NCBI RefSeq assembly: GCF_041381155.1
Contig: NC_091136.1
Location: forward strand, 49,032,284-49,096,283
DNA: 64,000 nucleotides
From: Argopecten irradians
Lineage: Eukaryota > Mollusca > Bivalvia > Pectinida > Pectinidae
Reading direction: 5' to 3'
Position numbers and translations under genes: made by a program. Shown piece after piece: positions 35,003 to 48,997 of the stretch (the first letter of the stretch is position 1; each line of letters begins with the position of its first letter). Under the pieces are notes generated by a model. It did not search any database. It was not told where the DNA came from and saw nothing but the letters and a program-made list of their open reading frames with translations.

Positions 35003-38000
35003 TTTTGCTAAAAACAGTTTTGTAAAAAGCAGGAATTAGTCCATTCATTATGGTATTCATGTGCTATTTTTCATAAGGATGAAATAACTCGCGAATATGT
35101 TTACGGCTGTGATGGATATTGAGCATTATTTCAACATAAACTTACCCACACAAAGTCCACATGTTTTAGGACATTTTGCCCAAGCCCATTGGCGATACCT
35201 AGCACAGTCATCCCTTCCCACGCTCTGACAGTAGTGTACCGGGACCTTATCTACACAGCCAGTACCTAAACACAATATAACACGCCATCAACATTCATTA
35301 ACGCGCAAAAATATACAGTAGTGACCAATCATCTTGATAGCATTTTAAAGGTGGCTAAATTTAACTTTTAAACTTGCTTTGCCACTGATCTCTCATGATA
35401 TAATGTTATAATGACGGAGCAATCTTCGGCTTGTATCATGATCATCCTAATAAGTGAAAATGGGTTAGTCTTATCAACGATTTGTATAGGAAAAATCCTG
35501 TTGGATTCTCATTTCTGAGATTGTATTTTAAATTGATACTACATAAATTGAAATGACGGGTGTCGCGCATTATAACGGAGTCTACTAAATAATCATCTGA
35601 AATCGACTCTAGTTTTGTACAGGGTTTACGTAAGATTGTTATTCTTTTGTTATTTGGCCGGTTGACCATTTTAAAGATACTTAAAGACTTACAACGTTAT
35701 TGGGTAATGGATATTAAACGCTATAGACCTATACTTACAGATTCCACACGTTTCTGGACATGTATTTCTTATTATCTCATTGCGACAATCACTGCTGTTG
35801 AAGTAACTACAAAACCACTCATCGTCTGCACACGTAGGATTGTAGATGTCTGTTAGATAAGAGTCAAGTGGACACATCAAAGAAATTATTACTCAAAGTT
35901 TAAATAAACGAGAGTAACCTATAAAATACAATAAATTAATGTCCCTAAAATTTAGAACGTTATTTCGTGTAACGTGACAATCTCTTTGTACTTAAATCAA
36001 ACAATATGCCATTTTATCTAAAACTTGTAACAGCAAGAAGTCGCAATGGCATAAGTACTTGTATATGGAACGCTAATACTCATCATAAATGTTGAATAGA
36101 TTGAGTTTCAATGACCTTTTGTACATCTTAACCCGCTCAAATAGGTTTGTGAAGGTTTATGGTTTTCAGTTCAGAAGACCAAATTGAACAAATTAGAATA
36201 GATAACAAATTTTAGATAACTCATGGTCGAGGTAGACTTCAAATATGAACAAATGAGACAGAAAAACGAATACTTCAATAAAAGTAAATGGAAACGTTTT
36301 CGGCGTGTTTTTCTTAATTTTAAATCCACTCACCATTACTTTCTCGACAGTATTTATTACAACACGCGAAATTCTCGGCAGGCCTATCAGCCGATTCACA
36401 GAGGGCGTCGTTATACACAATACTGTCGTTTTCTCCATCAACACATTTGATTGTGCGTGTAACCATTCCTATTCCACACGGCTCAGAACACTGGGGAAAT
36501 GATACAGCTCTGTTTTTATTAAGTATTAAAGCATTTCATATTAAAGCAAAACCTGTTATCGGATACGTTTTAATAACTGAAAACTCGAAAGGAATATTTT
36601 TTGCAAATATAATAAAGATCATCGTTATTACCGATAAAAAAAAAATAAAAAAAAAAATCATAGAGACTATTTGAAAAAAATAAAGGTAATTTTGTTCTGT
36701 GTTGCTAGTTAGAAGCTACATACATTGGACACGTGCGTTATCACCCAGACAGGGGGACAGGGTTGGTCATGACATGCTCTGGTCTGGTTTGGTTTGGGGA
36801 GGAGGTGTCGACACTCGTACGAAGGACGAGGAGTACAACCACCCTGTTCACAGTCCGTAGCATTATTGACGCATTTCACTGTTCTGTTAGAGGTACTCTC
36901 ACCGCAGGTCTTGGAACACGGGCTCCAAGCGCTTGTGTACCATCTGTAAATAACAATGAATACCAATATTTAACAAAGTCATTACCTAGATTAAAATTCG
37001 ACTTATCAAATGTAAATATGAAAATAATTGTTGATTTGCCCCGAAAGAATAATGAGACTAAAATATGTTCTCTGATAGTTCCCTCGAGAACATCTGTAAT
37101 GCTAGCTAATCTTAGAGTCTATATATGGTTAAGTCACTTTAATGCAAATAAGGGCTATAAAAGTGTTTATGTTTGTTACAGCAATATCATGGAGGGATAC
37201 AATGTACCACGGTGACAACCCAATTTCTCATTAATCGTACTTTAACATATTGCCTTTAACACGGTAATCTTTCAAAACAATTTTATCATCGCCAACAGAA
37301 AAGTAAAGCGCTTATATTTCTAAAATTACAGAATAATTTATAACCTACCCAACAGAGCACTCTTTCATAACACATGTAGTCCTATTGTCTGCTGGATACT
37401 CCTTTGCTTCACAATTGGTATCGTCTACAGCTTCCTGTAACTGTCTGTCTATACACTTATGTTCGAGGGAACTGTAGCCTGTTTGATTTGAACAAACTAG
37501 GGATGTATATTGTAACTGGACCCCTTTATCTATAATTCTGATAGATACAGAATCAGTAACAGAGACAACTATATAAGGCGGCCATTCTTTGGCATTAAAA
37601 CAGTAAGATACGACACCTTTTTGAATTACGTTGTATAAACATATGTACAGATTTTGAAATGAATTTTTTTACTTCATATCAGATTTTGTGTAACAAGCCT
37701 TATTTGGCTTTGACGTCATAGTAGTATAACAGTCAATGAAAAGCGCTTCAGATTATAGAACACTTTATATAGTGACATATGCAGAAATATATCATTGGCG
37801 AAGTCACTGGATATCGGAAGGGTTATGTGATAAATGTTTGTTATTTATAATAACAACACCCTCACCTGTACCACAGGTAACAGAACACGGTGACCAGATG
37901 GACTTCCACACGTATCGATGGAAACGGGGAAAGTCCAGAGGAATGTAGTATTTATAGTTCACCGTCAGGTTGTATAACGCATTGACGTTTTGGACGATAA

Positions 38001-41000
38001 TTTTTATCTGGAAACCAATATTTCACAAATTACATTTTCAATCCAAGCATATTAAAATATATTTTTGTTTGGTTGTAAAAGAATATATATATTTGTCAAA
38101 AGATATCATTGGTATCCTAGTTATTGATATTATTCATTGAATTATGTTCTTTTATACTTTTGTATCAAAAACATTTACATTTGTATATCTATGTATAAAT
38201 ATAGACTTATTTCGTGAATATTATAGTACCTTAAATTCAAAATCCTGTTTCAGTGGTCCAACGATTTGAATGTCTTCTGTGGCGTTGCTATAGCGTTTCA
38301 GAACAATATCATAACGATCGTAGTAATAGTCTCCAATAGGAAGTTGGGTAGAGTCTACAAACATATAAGTAAATTCTATTTATGTCTTTATTGATTATAA
38401 TTATGTAGGAAGAAATATACAATTTAACAGTTTAACTTGATAAGATTTTCTCTTTGGTTGGTTTAGAACATGGTATGAACGCCTGTTGTAAGCTATAAAG
38501 ATAAACAGGTTTCATCCAAGAAATGGGATATGAATTACATAACAGAGCTACAATGTCCGTCTTCAATTGACCACATTTGTATAAATACAGCATACTAAAG
38601 TGTATATTTGGCTAACTATAAAGAATAGAAAATCAGATCATTAGGACTTGAGGTGAAATGATTGTACTTTAAAACGTAATCAGTAAATACAGTAAAACCT
38701 GTCTATAAAGACTTTCCAATGGAATGAAAAAGAATGATCTTTAAAGCAGGATAGACGTAGATCAAATTGTGTTTATATTGACCATTTGGAACCACTGGTC
38801 TTATTAAATAGGTGGTCTTTATACAGAGGTGGTCGCTATGGTAGGTTTGACTATGTACAGTGGTTTAGCGAGTCGAGGTTTGTTTATATATGTCATTGAA
38901 GAGACAAATCTGTACTTGTAACCTCATTAGCAATCATATTGTTGAGTAATAAGTCTCAATACTTACCCAGTTTGACAATATGTCGATTGTTATTCCTTAT
39001 AAGGATCCCCGTTGAATTTGCTGGTATCCTAAATGACACGGCCTTATCTTAAAAAGGAAACAGTTACAAAAATGTGTAAGAAATGATTAACTACAATGTT
39101 CAATGTTGTTCACATATATGTATATAATTATGAAAGAAAAACAACATGATTTAATTAAGTCGACAGAATGATGTCATGGTAAAATGTTTACCTTTAGAGT
39201 GGTTATTTGGTTTTAAATCTAAGACTTTATTGACAGGGCGACACCGTGTAGCTTTTCCGTTGCACACTCCGCATACATCAAATGTGGCGGGAGATCCCAA
39301 AAAACCGTCACATCCAAAATTCTAAACATACGTCACCAAAATGTTTGTAAATAGATTTTTCTTCCACATAGAAACATGTTCATTGTAATACAGTTTTCAC
39401 TGATAACTTTGCAATTAGTCTCTTAGAATTGTCTTTTATTTACCATCAGAAGAAAACTGCAAAATGAAGACATGGGGAATAGCAACTCGATTGTGGTAAT
39501 TTTTTTTGAAGCTATGTGAATCATAAACGGTTGAAATTAATTGATATATTGGCATTCCTATAATTGTTGTTGACGCAAGATAAGATTCATTTCTGTTAGT
39601 CTAAATTATGTTTCCTCTATTTCACAGCATACTCGGTAACACCAACCTTACAGCGCCCTTCGTAACACTTAGATATGTGGTTTGGGTCTCTATTGATACA
39701 GTTTGATCCATCGATATAAGGCGGCCATGTTGTAATGTTGTCTACGGTTCTGGTCATAGTGCATGGATGTCGGCCTACAAAGTAAAGACTAATAGACTCG
39801 TTCCCTACCTATGAGGGTGTGACAACAAAATCACAACCCGAGGGGTAATTCATGAACGTCCATTGGACCCGAGGCTTGCCGAGGGTTGGACATTCAGGAA
39901 TTCCCCCGAGGGTTGTGATTTTGTTGTCACACCCTTATGGGTAGGGAATGATTCGTTTTCTCACATACAAAAGAAAAAGAAGAGATGAAAGCCTAAACAG
40001 AAGCATTTTCATCGCGACATGAACATGGTTCCATCGTCTGCACGTCAATTGATGACGTCATCGACAATGCACGCCACGGTCACACCACATGAAGTCATGA
40101 CGTCACGTAATTGTCTTCAGGTTCAAAAGGTTAGCGCGCGCAATCTGTCATACCCTAGGGGTTGACAGAGAAATCTCCCACGGCTAAAAACGGTGATAAA
40201 TCAGTGAATGGTAGGAGAATATATTGTCAATAACACGTTGCTAAACATACTGTTATAAAATTGGAGTTAAAACTATTATTGGAATAGGAAAAGATTTTGT
40301 GAAATATTTCATGCAATTGTACAAAAGACACAAACGCCTGTAGCATTCAGATACTACTTATCGATGCAGAAATAGATAACAGAACAGCAATATACAATAG
40401 TGTACCTATTACAGCTTGGTTTTGACGTCGTTGTTGCATTTTGTATTCAGCATCAGACAAGCCGTACGGCTGGAATAGAAATAAATAAAAACCTGTATCG
40501 CTCTATACGTAAATAAAATGCTTTAACACTTCAAAATTTATCCAACAATTTGTTATTTGACTGTTTATTACGGTGTTTTAACAATTATAGTCCTACATGT
40601 ATTCAATTCCAGATCATACCTGAATGTTACACAGGCGTACTTCACTCCAATTACCATGGCAACTTTCTCCACTGTAACGTGGCCTGCAGAACAAAATCAC
40701 AAACAGTTTAACATCCTAGTATACTTACCAATAAATGGCGTCTATGTGCAAACGAGAACTTGTTGCTAGATATAAATTATCATTAACCTAATGTTACAGG
40801 GATGCCTTTTAGATGAACGTCATTCCATTATTCTTAAAGCTAAAGTATTATATGGCTTACTTTGGATTGTTGCAGAGCCTTTTGCGCCAGCGGACTCCGC
40901 CTCCAGCAGTTCTAGAACAAATCGACCACACTCCCCAAGTAGACCATCCTCCATGAACGGGAGGGGGGCCGTCAGGTCCAATATCCACACACCGGCCCTT

Positions 41001-44000
41001 GATACACCACTGAACACAAATTTAGTTAATTGTAAAACATGATCCGAGCATAAATTTAGATTCAATCCTACCGGATTATTTACAGCACGCTTGAAACGTT
41101 TTTCAGTGACCGCACCATGCCCATGCTTCCCTACTTCAAGGATTTGATTAGTTTGTTTCTAACTTGTTCTTACCGTTCTTGTGCGATTTCCACACTCAGT
41201 ACCATCTACCAAGGGATAACCGATGTTGATACAATGCCTCTGGTTATAGCAACAAGAAAGTTTACCACATTTATCTCCCTGTAAAATGAAGAATAACTCA
41301 ATATACACTTTGAAACACACAGAGCAAATCTAAGAATCAGTCAGCATCTTATCAATCAGAACTCATTACAGGCACGGGGTAATCGTAATCGTGTAATCGT
41401 AATCGATTGTAATTAATTACATTTTCTCAAGTAATCGACAGTAATCAGTAATCGAAGGCTATTTCGATTACTTGTAATCGTAATCGTAATCGATTACAGT
41501 AAAAATTTACTATGTAATCGTAATTACATTTCGATTACTTTTCAATTACATTATACCTATGATGAAGTTGAATTTAGCAGCCAGTTTACTAAGTTTAGAA
41601 AGTGTAAAGTTCAACTTGTCTGCTGTAGTTCAACTAAAACTGAAGATATATGTAACAGTGTTTATTATTGGTCTATAATTTTTTTATAATTAGTTTTCTG
41701 ATGAACTGTAAGGCTCAAAGAAATAAAGAATACAAACGAATTGTCTATACAGGTACACTTTATAGTTAATTTTAAGTTTCACCAGTGTGCCCATGGGCAT
41801 AAGAGCATATTGTATTAAACAATGGAAAGCATTGTTTTCAACAGGCATTGACTAAGATCAATTCAGTTGTTTCAGGGAATATGTCAATTCTGTTTGATAT
41901 TCCCAGTAACTGTTCTTTTTACCTGTACAGTAAACCAAGATTTATCTGTTTAGCTCAGAAGCATAAGTCACACTTTTGCTTTAAAAAAATCCTTAAATTA
42001 TATACTTGATTCATTTTTATATATTTAACATGCATTGCATTGTAAATGAAAATTATAAATATAAGAAAAATTACACTGCTACAGATTTCCGCTTTCTCAC
42101 TAGAAGAATGCACATGGTCATTTCTAAGACACACCAGTTTAAAAAAGTATATAAATATAACTGGTCTTGGAATGCTATCAAATCGTAAAAAGGAAAAATT
42201 GAAAATATTGTGATAGAAGATAAAATTTAATTAATCGATTGCAGCATTTTCTTCCAAGTAATCGATTATTAATTAATTTCATTTTGAAGTAATTGTGCCC
42301 ATGCCTACTCATATTGATGCTCCACCACTGACAGAGCATAACTGATAATCATCAATTAAACAATAATTGGTGTTGTATATTATATATATGTATATTATGT
42401 ATATATATATGTGTCTAATCAACACAAACATAATATAAGAAAAAAATATTTTGCTTCTAGTACATGCGCAATCCGTACTTTATTCCATATAGGACATAGT
42501 ACCACGGATTTTTTTATTTTATTTTTTTGCGACGCAATTATTATTTTTATACATTTTCATCTTGAAGTAAATTAGAAGCTCGAACTTTTCAATGATGGTA
42601 ATGGTGCCAAATAACTTTTGTTCTAATGTTATACGTTTCTATTGAAAGTGTAGCCTTTCTGTATAAGTTTTGCCGGTTGTAGTAGTTGGGGCTGAATTGT
42701 ATCGTGACATTGCTTGAAATACATCGTTCTATTGCCTCTGAGGTTTATCGTTCTATTTCTGCCTTACGCTAATGTTTCTTCTGTGATTTGGTCTGAAGCT
42801 TACCGTCCTGTACTTGTTTGGCCAGAAGTTTTGTCCGAAGGTCAGTTTACATTGTGCCTCCTCGTCATATAGACATCCCGGTAACGTTTTATTGTTGGGC
42901 GGCGGTCTGGTTTTGTTCTTCAGACAAGTGGAATCGTCGGACCTATGGTGTTAGAGGACAACGTTTTAAACATAAAACATGACATAGGTAGTTTATCCAC
43001 ACATTCTAACAAAGCCTATGTATGGTTTGTGTCAGTTTAAACAAAGGACTATGTATGGTTTATGCCCTTTTTGGTCCCCAAATCCATCAAATATTCAAAA
43101 CTGTTATTTAGTGATTAATTTGTTGTAATTAAATATTTAGTACATTCCTGATTCAACTATAATGATCGTTTTCTAATTTTGCAGCTTCAGTAAAATGGAA
43201 TAAAATGAAATTTTATTATACAGTCCTACAAATGATTTTATTGTGAAAGATGAATTAATTTACATAAGGGTTTAATTAAATGAGATATAATAACGTTAAG
43301 TATCATTTTTATCTGTTCCATAGTAAATATTTCACAGTAAATATGCTGCCAAGAAACTCACTCGAAAAACTTCGTCATTGCTCTATCACTACAGTTTGAC
43401 CAATGGAAACTTGATTCACCATATGTTGCGAATTTCTGCATAATATTCCCACTGTCCTGACATTCGGTAAACTCATTGTCGTGTTTCATCTTCAATCTGG
43501 AGATAACAATTGAAAAGTAAATTAATACAACATTTATCATCACTGATCCAGAATAAAAGGAACGTTTTCTTAAATGGCTAAGATATCGTACTTTTTTAAA
43601 AATGGTATCAATTAAAGAATTAAATCGTTCTAAAACTCAAAACTTACGTATGTCCTATCTCGTGAGCGATGGTGAAGGCTGTCCCTAGTCCCATATCCTT
43701 GACCATTATACATTTCCCGTATTTTTCATGACACATGCCCTCGGTGTAGGCAAAACCATTTATGTCATATTCGGTTCTCTCTGTATTCACGACATCATTT
43801 TTTCTGACAGAAATTAGAAGTTTATATGAGTATATTTATTTTTGCATGACACAGAGTAACATGTTCATACTGTTAGATATTGACTAATATGCAGGAATGG
43901 CGTTTGTTTACAAAAGGCGCGGCTTTTGGCATCTAATATTTTTTAATTGTTCCTACTTGTAAATAACATTATTTTTCGAACGACCTCATTGATATAGCCT

Positions 44001-47000
44001 CACTTCGTTCCAAGTGAACAGACTCAACATAAGGAAGTGAGACGCATGGTGTACCGCTTATCATCATAATATGACCGTGTTGGGTGTATTGTTCGGTATC
44101 TTTGGCTGTATGTCTCCATGTGAAAATGTGAAAGAGTTTCACTGTTACAAGGAAACACGGCACGAACATACGACAGTCTCTGACAAACAGGTCGTACTAT
44201 AAACACACGACCTAAGAATCAACAGTTATAAAAATGCAGAATAATTAATATTCAGTTAAGCAGAATTCATACGGTCTTTGATAAGAAATAATATTTATCC
44301 CCATTAAAAGATTTCTACGATACATTTGACTGACCCAATAACGAGTATGGAGAGATCCGCCCTGTAGAGCGGGTAAGTGATGGAGTACCAGTCAGCAAAG
44401 TTCTCCAGTATCTGGGCATCACTTGTAGCTGCTTTCAGGAACTACACAAAATAAAACCTGGTATTTGTCAACTATTAGCTCATTTCTGATAAAGAAATTA
44501 TTGAAAATAAAACTTTTTCAATATATAAATTACATTGAAGCGTTTGTATCGTCTCTGTTTACTTTTAAAAATGTCTACAACTAAGTCGATGGACGCAACA
44601 TTCTTCATATACGAATGTATTTTATGTTTTCTGTATATAGTTACTATGTCATCTTTACAGACCATTTGGGTGTGGCATCTACCTGTGGATTAGATAGTAC
44701 TGTTATCCGGGAAATAGTTGGAGTCAGGTGGTACCAGAGCGTCTTATCGTGGAATAAAGAGAAAACCTGTCAACATGATCAGTATCATAACTTGTTATAT
44801 CATTAAGCTTGAGGTCTTGTTGCAATATTTATACAAGGGGACGAAAAATGTCAACATCACATGGTGAGGTTAACTATTGTAAATATACCCTGCTAGGTAG
44901 CAGCATCAGATATGAAGTTAGGTCTGGTCTAGGACAAGGAAAAATATTTCATCCAGAAACATTGCAATTGAAAGAAATTAAGATGGCAAACGAATCATGT
45001 TACGTAAAATAGACAAAATATGCAAGGCACCGTCGATAACATGAAACAAGTATCCTCACAGACATGTATGAAATAAGGCTTTAAGATACTATTGAAATTG
45101 AAATTCATTGACCAAGATGTCTATGATCTATGTATTGATTTAAAACAAAATCTAATGAAGTAAGGTTCCGTACAATGTTCATATTGATGGTGATGAAGGA
45201 AGTGAGGTTGAGACCGTAGAGACTGACGTCATTGGAGTGGTTAGCCACCAGTTGAGGTCCCGTCACAATCTCCACGGTAACCGGTATGTCTGGGCGAGTC
45301 CGAGCACGGTTCGTATTGTCGCCTGTAGAACACAAGGTTAACTCAATCAACAATTCAGATTATGTATCTATATGTACGGCCAAACACACGTAAACAACTG
45401 TTTAAAATCATAAGCCGTACAAAATAAAGGCTTAAACATTAGAAATAGAAAAAATCTAGCATGAAAAATAAGAAAATTTTATTTCAGCTTTGAAATAATT
45501 TCCCACAGTTTCAAAATGTTACAAAATTTGTGCTAAATAAAGATACTGGTTTTATCGATGACAACTGAACTTATCAGTCACAACAACCATATTGATAACA
45601 CTCTTAACACCAGATGAAATGATTTGGTCTAAAGAGGATAGGACAAGCTCGGAAACAGAAAACGTTATTCATCATTCTGACAAAGAATAGTAACCAATGT
45701 GATATGACGTCTGTGTTACCTGGTGTTTTTCTTGTTAACTTGTTTATGATGTATGTACTGCCAAAAGGTGTTGTCCAATTTAAAGAATGGAGAAGGTGAA
45801 AATGGCTCGCTTTTAATGGCAGTATAGTAAAATCATGGCTTGAGGTCGAGATCACCCCTACCTGATACAAGAAAAGGTAATGTATTATTATTGTACTGTC
45901 AACCTTTAAAGACGTGTGTAAAAAACTCTAATGCATATTTAAAGCGAATTTTCGAAGTCATCAAAAGTTAATAGCACCAAAATTAGAACGGTCACAGTAT
46001 AAGTCAATTTGTTAAAACAAATATTAGTATAATTAAAGGTAATTAAGTAGTAAAATTATTTCCACTAACTTTCATCGATATGAAGATAATTCTTTTAAGT
46101 ATAACGTATCCTTACTAGTACATCGCAGTAACTGACGGCTGCCCAGTGGTCAGAACGTATTTGGGACTGACCGAGATAGTTACATGGCCGGTAGTGGTCA
46201 TGGCAGGGAGAATATGTCACCACACCATTGATGTTGAACTGTTGTAGGACACAATCTGGCAATAATACAGATTAATACTCAGTCAATCATAACTTACAAA
46301 GCTAATTACATATTTTGCATAAATATATTATTTTTGTTTTAGATTATTGAAACCATAACATGCTGATCAACATTTGTAAACTATTTGGGAAAGGAATTTA
46401 TGTAAGTTTAATGTCGTTTTGCAAAACCAACTATTCAATATTTTGTATGTATATAAATGTTGTCGAACGACGAATAAAATAATGTTTAAATTAGGCTATG
46501 TGTTTTAGTTAGGATCAAATCAAACGTTTTAAAGGGTGATTGATGATAAAGAATGATACCAGGTAAATTTAATCAACATAATAGTGTACATGACAGTGTA
46601 AAGTTATCCTCAGAGCTTTCAACTCCAAGCAAGCAGAATGATGTACCTACCATTAGATAAAATCTTCGTGTTAACCCTCAGTTCAAAAATAAAGTTCTCT
46701 CCAAATGCGGTCAAGTTGAAAAACACGTCTCTTGTCTTTCTTTTCGACGATGTCATGGTTGGTTTATCAACGAACATGTATGAAGGCACTGGATAACACA
46801 CATATGATTAAATCTAGATTAAAAAAAGCATGTTTCCATCGCGACTAGGCGGATGTAAAGATATGGAATCAGAAAGCTATTTGTTTGACAATTGGAATAC
46901 AATGTACAAAGGAATGTCCTAATCGCAAAAAAAGTGGCAGATTTAGCTAGGATATTAGTATTCGTACTCCTGTTGCAGCTTGGTTATGTATCAAATAGGA

Positions 47001-47277
47001 GAAACATAGTATGACTTACCCCGTTGTTCGTCCTGTACACCAAAGTAGTACATTAAATCTTCTTTGTTCAGTTGTTCATGGAACTGAAAAACAGAAATAA
47101 TATTCTTTTTATAGCACTACAAAATACAGACGTAATTGTAAACTTGAGCATGAACATTTGTGTCTTTCCCTTTTCTTACCTTCCAGAATACATCTATCTG
47201 ATCTCTTGCCTTACCTGGCGCCCAAGAGTTGCCACCACCAACACAAGAAAGCTTAGAAGAGACAACATCGTCGACAT
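34982..47277 (-). CDS. Secreted ADAMTS-type zinc metalloprotease with two C-terminal ShKT domains
   Basis: Extracellular-matrix protease of the ADAMTS family. 25 exons (high to low): 47277-47215, 47083-47020, 46788-46651, 46255-46116, 45861-45720, 45322-45174, 44441-44335, 43803-43648, 43496-43362, 42942-42804, 41278-41174, 41009-40861, 40683-40620, 40469-40406, 39774-39647, 39321-39192, 39047-38967, 38354-38230, 38007-37866, 37496-37349, 36943-36724, 36490-36334, 35849-35739, 35265-35146, 35007-34982; 1000 aa, all in phase. Order: signal peptide (1-21; an in-frame ATG at 47307 would add 10 aa), propeptide (to ~195), catalytic domain with HEIGHTLKMKHD (zinc His 315, 319, 325; Glu316) and Met-turn Met339, disintegrin-like ([17 protein letters not shown]), TSP1 ([18 protein letters not shown]), Cys-rich ([16 protein letters not shown]), spacer (~625-725), about three further TSP1 modules, then ShKT at 915-952 and 954-992. 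The last exon is tentative. Orthology to a numbered ADAMTS was not assigned. Confidence 0.88.
39796..39954. mobile_element. Foldback MITE in an ADAMTS intron
   Basis: The left arm (TTCCCTACC...GGGTGTGACAACAAAATCAC) and right arm (GTGATTTTGTTGTCACACCC...GGTAGGGAA) are inverted repeats of about 50-60 bp. It sits just upstream (in gene orientation) of the exon ending at 39774, with no effect on its splice site. Confidence 0.75.
41369..42307. mobile_element. Probable non-autonomous hAT element in an ADAMTS intron
   Basis: Ends CAGGCACGGG and (reverse complement of right end) TAGGCATGGGCAC form short inverted repeats. Flanks ACTCATTA and ACTCATAT agree at six of eight positions, as expected for a decayed 8-bp duplication. 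The left subterminal part (41380-41560) is a run of degenerate GTAATCG/CGATTAC motifs, and the right end has CGATTATTAATTAATT. No transposase reading frame. Confidence 0.55.
42317..42630. mobile_element. Copy of the GATGCTCCACC MITE family, 3'-truncated
   Basis: Starts GATGCTCCACCACTGACAGA and shares its interior with the reverse complement of 16385-16732 (CATATAGGACATAGTACCAC, CTTGAAGTAAATTAGAAGCT). It ends indistinctly near 42630, without the opposite terminus. Located in the ADAMTS intron between the exons at 42942-42804 and 41278-41174. Confidence 0.6.
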
Positions 47278-47307
47278 CCCTGGCAGTCTGTCGCCATACA
47301 CAACCAT

Positions 47308-48997
47308 AGAGAAATAGGTCTGAACCCAGTATCGACGTGTTCCCTATTATATACGGATATCAGACATTCCACTTACGTAAAGGAAGATTGATGCTTTCTC
47401 TATACATTTCATCGCCAGTCCATCAAATTTCTAATCTATATAGATATCCAATCCATTGATAAATGCTTTTCAAAATATTTACAATTTTTCTATAGCCTTT
47501 ACATAGTAACACGCCAAAATGCCTAAGCACTGCTGACAGGAAATGCGCCGCCTCTTAATTTTTCTAACATAGATAAGAAATCTTAATTAAACATATATCC
47601 CTGACATCTCCTTAGAAACAACAAAGAAGGGTACCTAACGCTGACATATAAATCATGTCGCAATGCATTAGCTATGAATAAGTGTGCTGCATGGTAATCT
47701 CGTGGATTGAACTTGTGAACTTTGTTAAACATCAGGAAAGGACCTGACGTTGTAAACTACAAAAAAATTGAATAAACCTCACTGCTTGGACTAGGTCGCC
47801 CTGATTGGCTAGAATTAAAAAATTGCGATTGATAGAAAGAATTCAATGAGATAATTGAACTGTTTTGTTGGGTTTGGTGTTCTCAAAGATTGTGATGTTT
47901 TGACTTATACAGTACAGATGTTTAATTCATAAATATTCAATCAAAGACCTGTTGCTTTCGTATGTTGTTATCTTTAAATAATTGACAAAAGGAGGCTCTT
48001 CATATTAGATGTTAATCTTAGTTTTTACAATTTTACAATCAGTTTACCACTAAGATGTAAGTCAGGTATTTTAGTTTCAAATTTATTTTTCCTAGCATCG
48101 ATCAGAATGTTCCTAGATGTCACAGACGGTGTTTTATATATCTAGTCGTTCCATTTTCTATGAGGATTCAAGACTTGAGACTTTATTTTTACTTTTGTGA
48201 TGTATTTAATGGTTGTAGATATTCGAAGTAGTAAGGCGGTCGACAATTGCTTCTCATATGAGTTCAATCTAATTAAAACCAGAACTTCGATCTGTACTGG
48301 AATGTAGTTATCGGAGTGTAAGCCAAGGTCTAGTTGTAATAAGATTGATATGAGATTCGTTGTACATTTAATTCAAATCAATGGGTGCAAGAGGAGACGA
48401 AAAGATTGTTGAAAATAACAAAAGGATAGCCCGCTGGAATGGAACTGAACTTCAGAACTACCAAATCAGCATAAATGAGGGACCTTTCAGATGAAGTTAA
48501 ATACATTGCGGGCGTAAAGTAATTCAATGGCGACGTGAAGGAGGAACTTAAAAACACCAGAATAGGGGAAAAAGCTAGTGATTTTTGAGACTCGCTTAGA
48601 CAATTGTAAGTTCGATGTTTTCTCTTTGGGTGATGCTTTTATATAAGAGGACATCTTATAATGAGTTGGCCAGATCTGGATTAGGAAACATCATCCCAGA
48701 GTTAAAACACAGCAGGTGGGGGTTTCTCTAGGGAATGTACATGTACTTTAAATGAAAAAAGATGGAAGAATGAAGGTCAATGCAATTCATTTAAAAACAA
48801 ACACGGAAGACTTTCATCCTGGCATGATACTGGTTCAGTATAGAAACCCTGGTCTTCTTCAGTTGTTCACTTGTAGTCGTCTAAAACTCGTCCCGCCTAT
48901 TTGACATCTGCGGCCCTAAATGAAGGTTTAGGGGGTTTGAAGGTCATTTCAACAAACTTTGTTAACAAAGTCTCTGTGCCAAATGGTGAGAAGATTG
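47308..48997. other. 5' flank of the ADAMTS gene, no gene recognised
   Basis: AT-rich sequence with no convincing exon on either strand. The promoter of the ADAMTS gene should lie at its left edge, but no clear TATA or initiator was identified. Confidence 0.5.

Noticed and set aside
36733..37215. 160-codon plus-strand open frame
   Set aside because: It overlaps a confident minus-strand TSP1 exon (36943-36724) with WSPCSKTCG and runs on into intron sequence.
47072..47317. 81-codon plus-strand open frame
   Set aside because: It is antisense to the first two ADAMTS exons, which have a signal peptide and correct splice sites.
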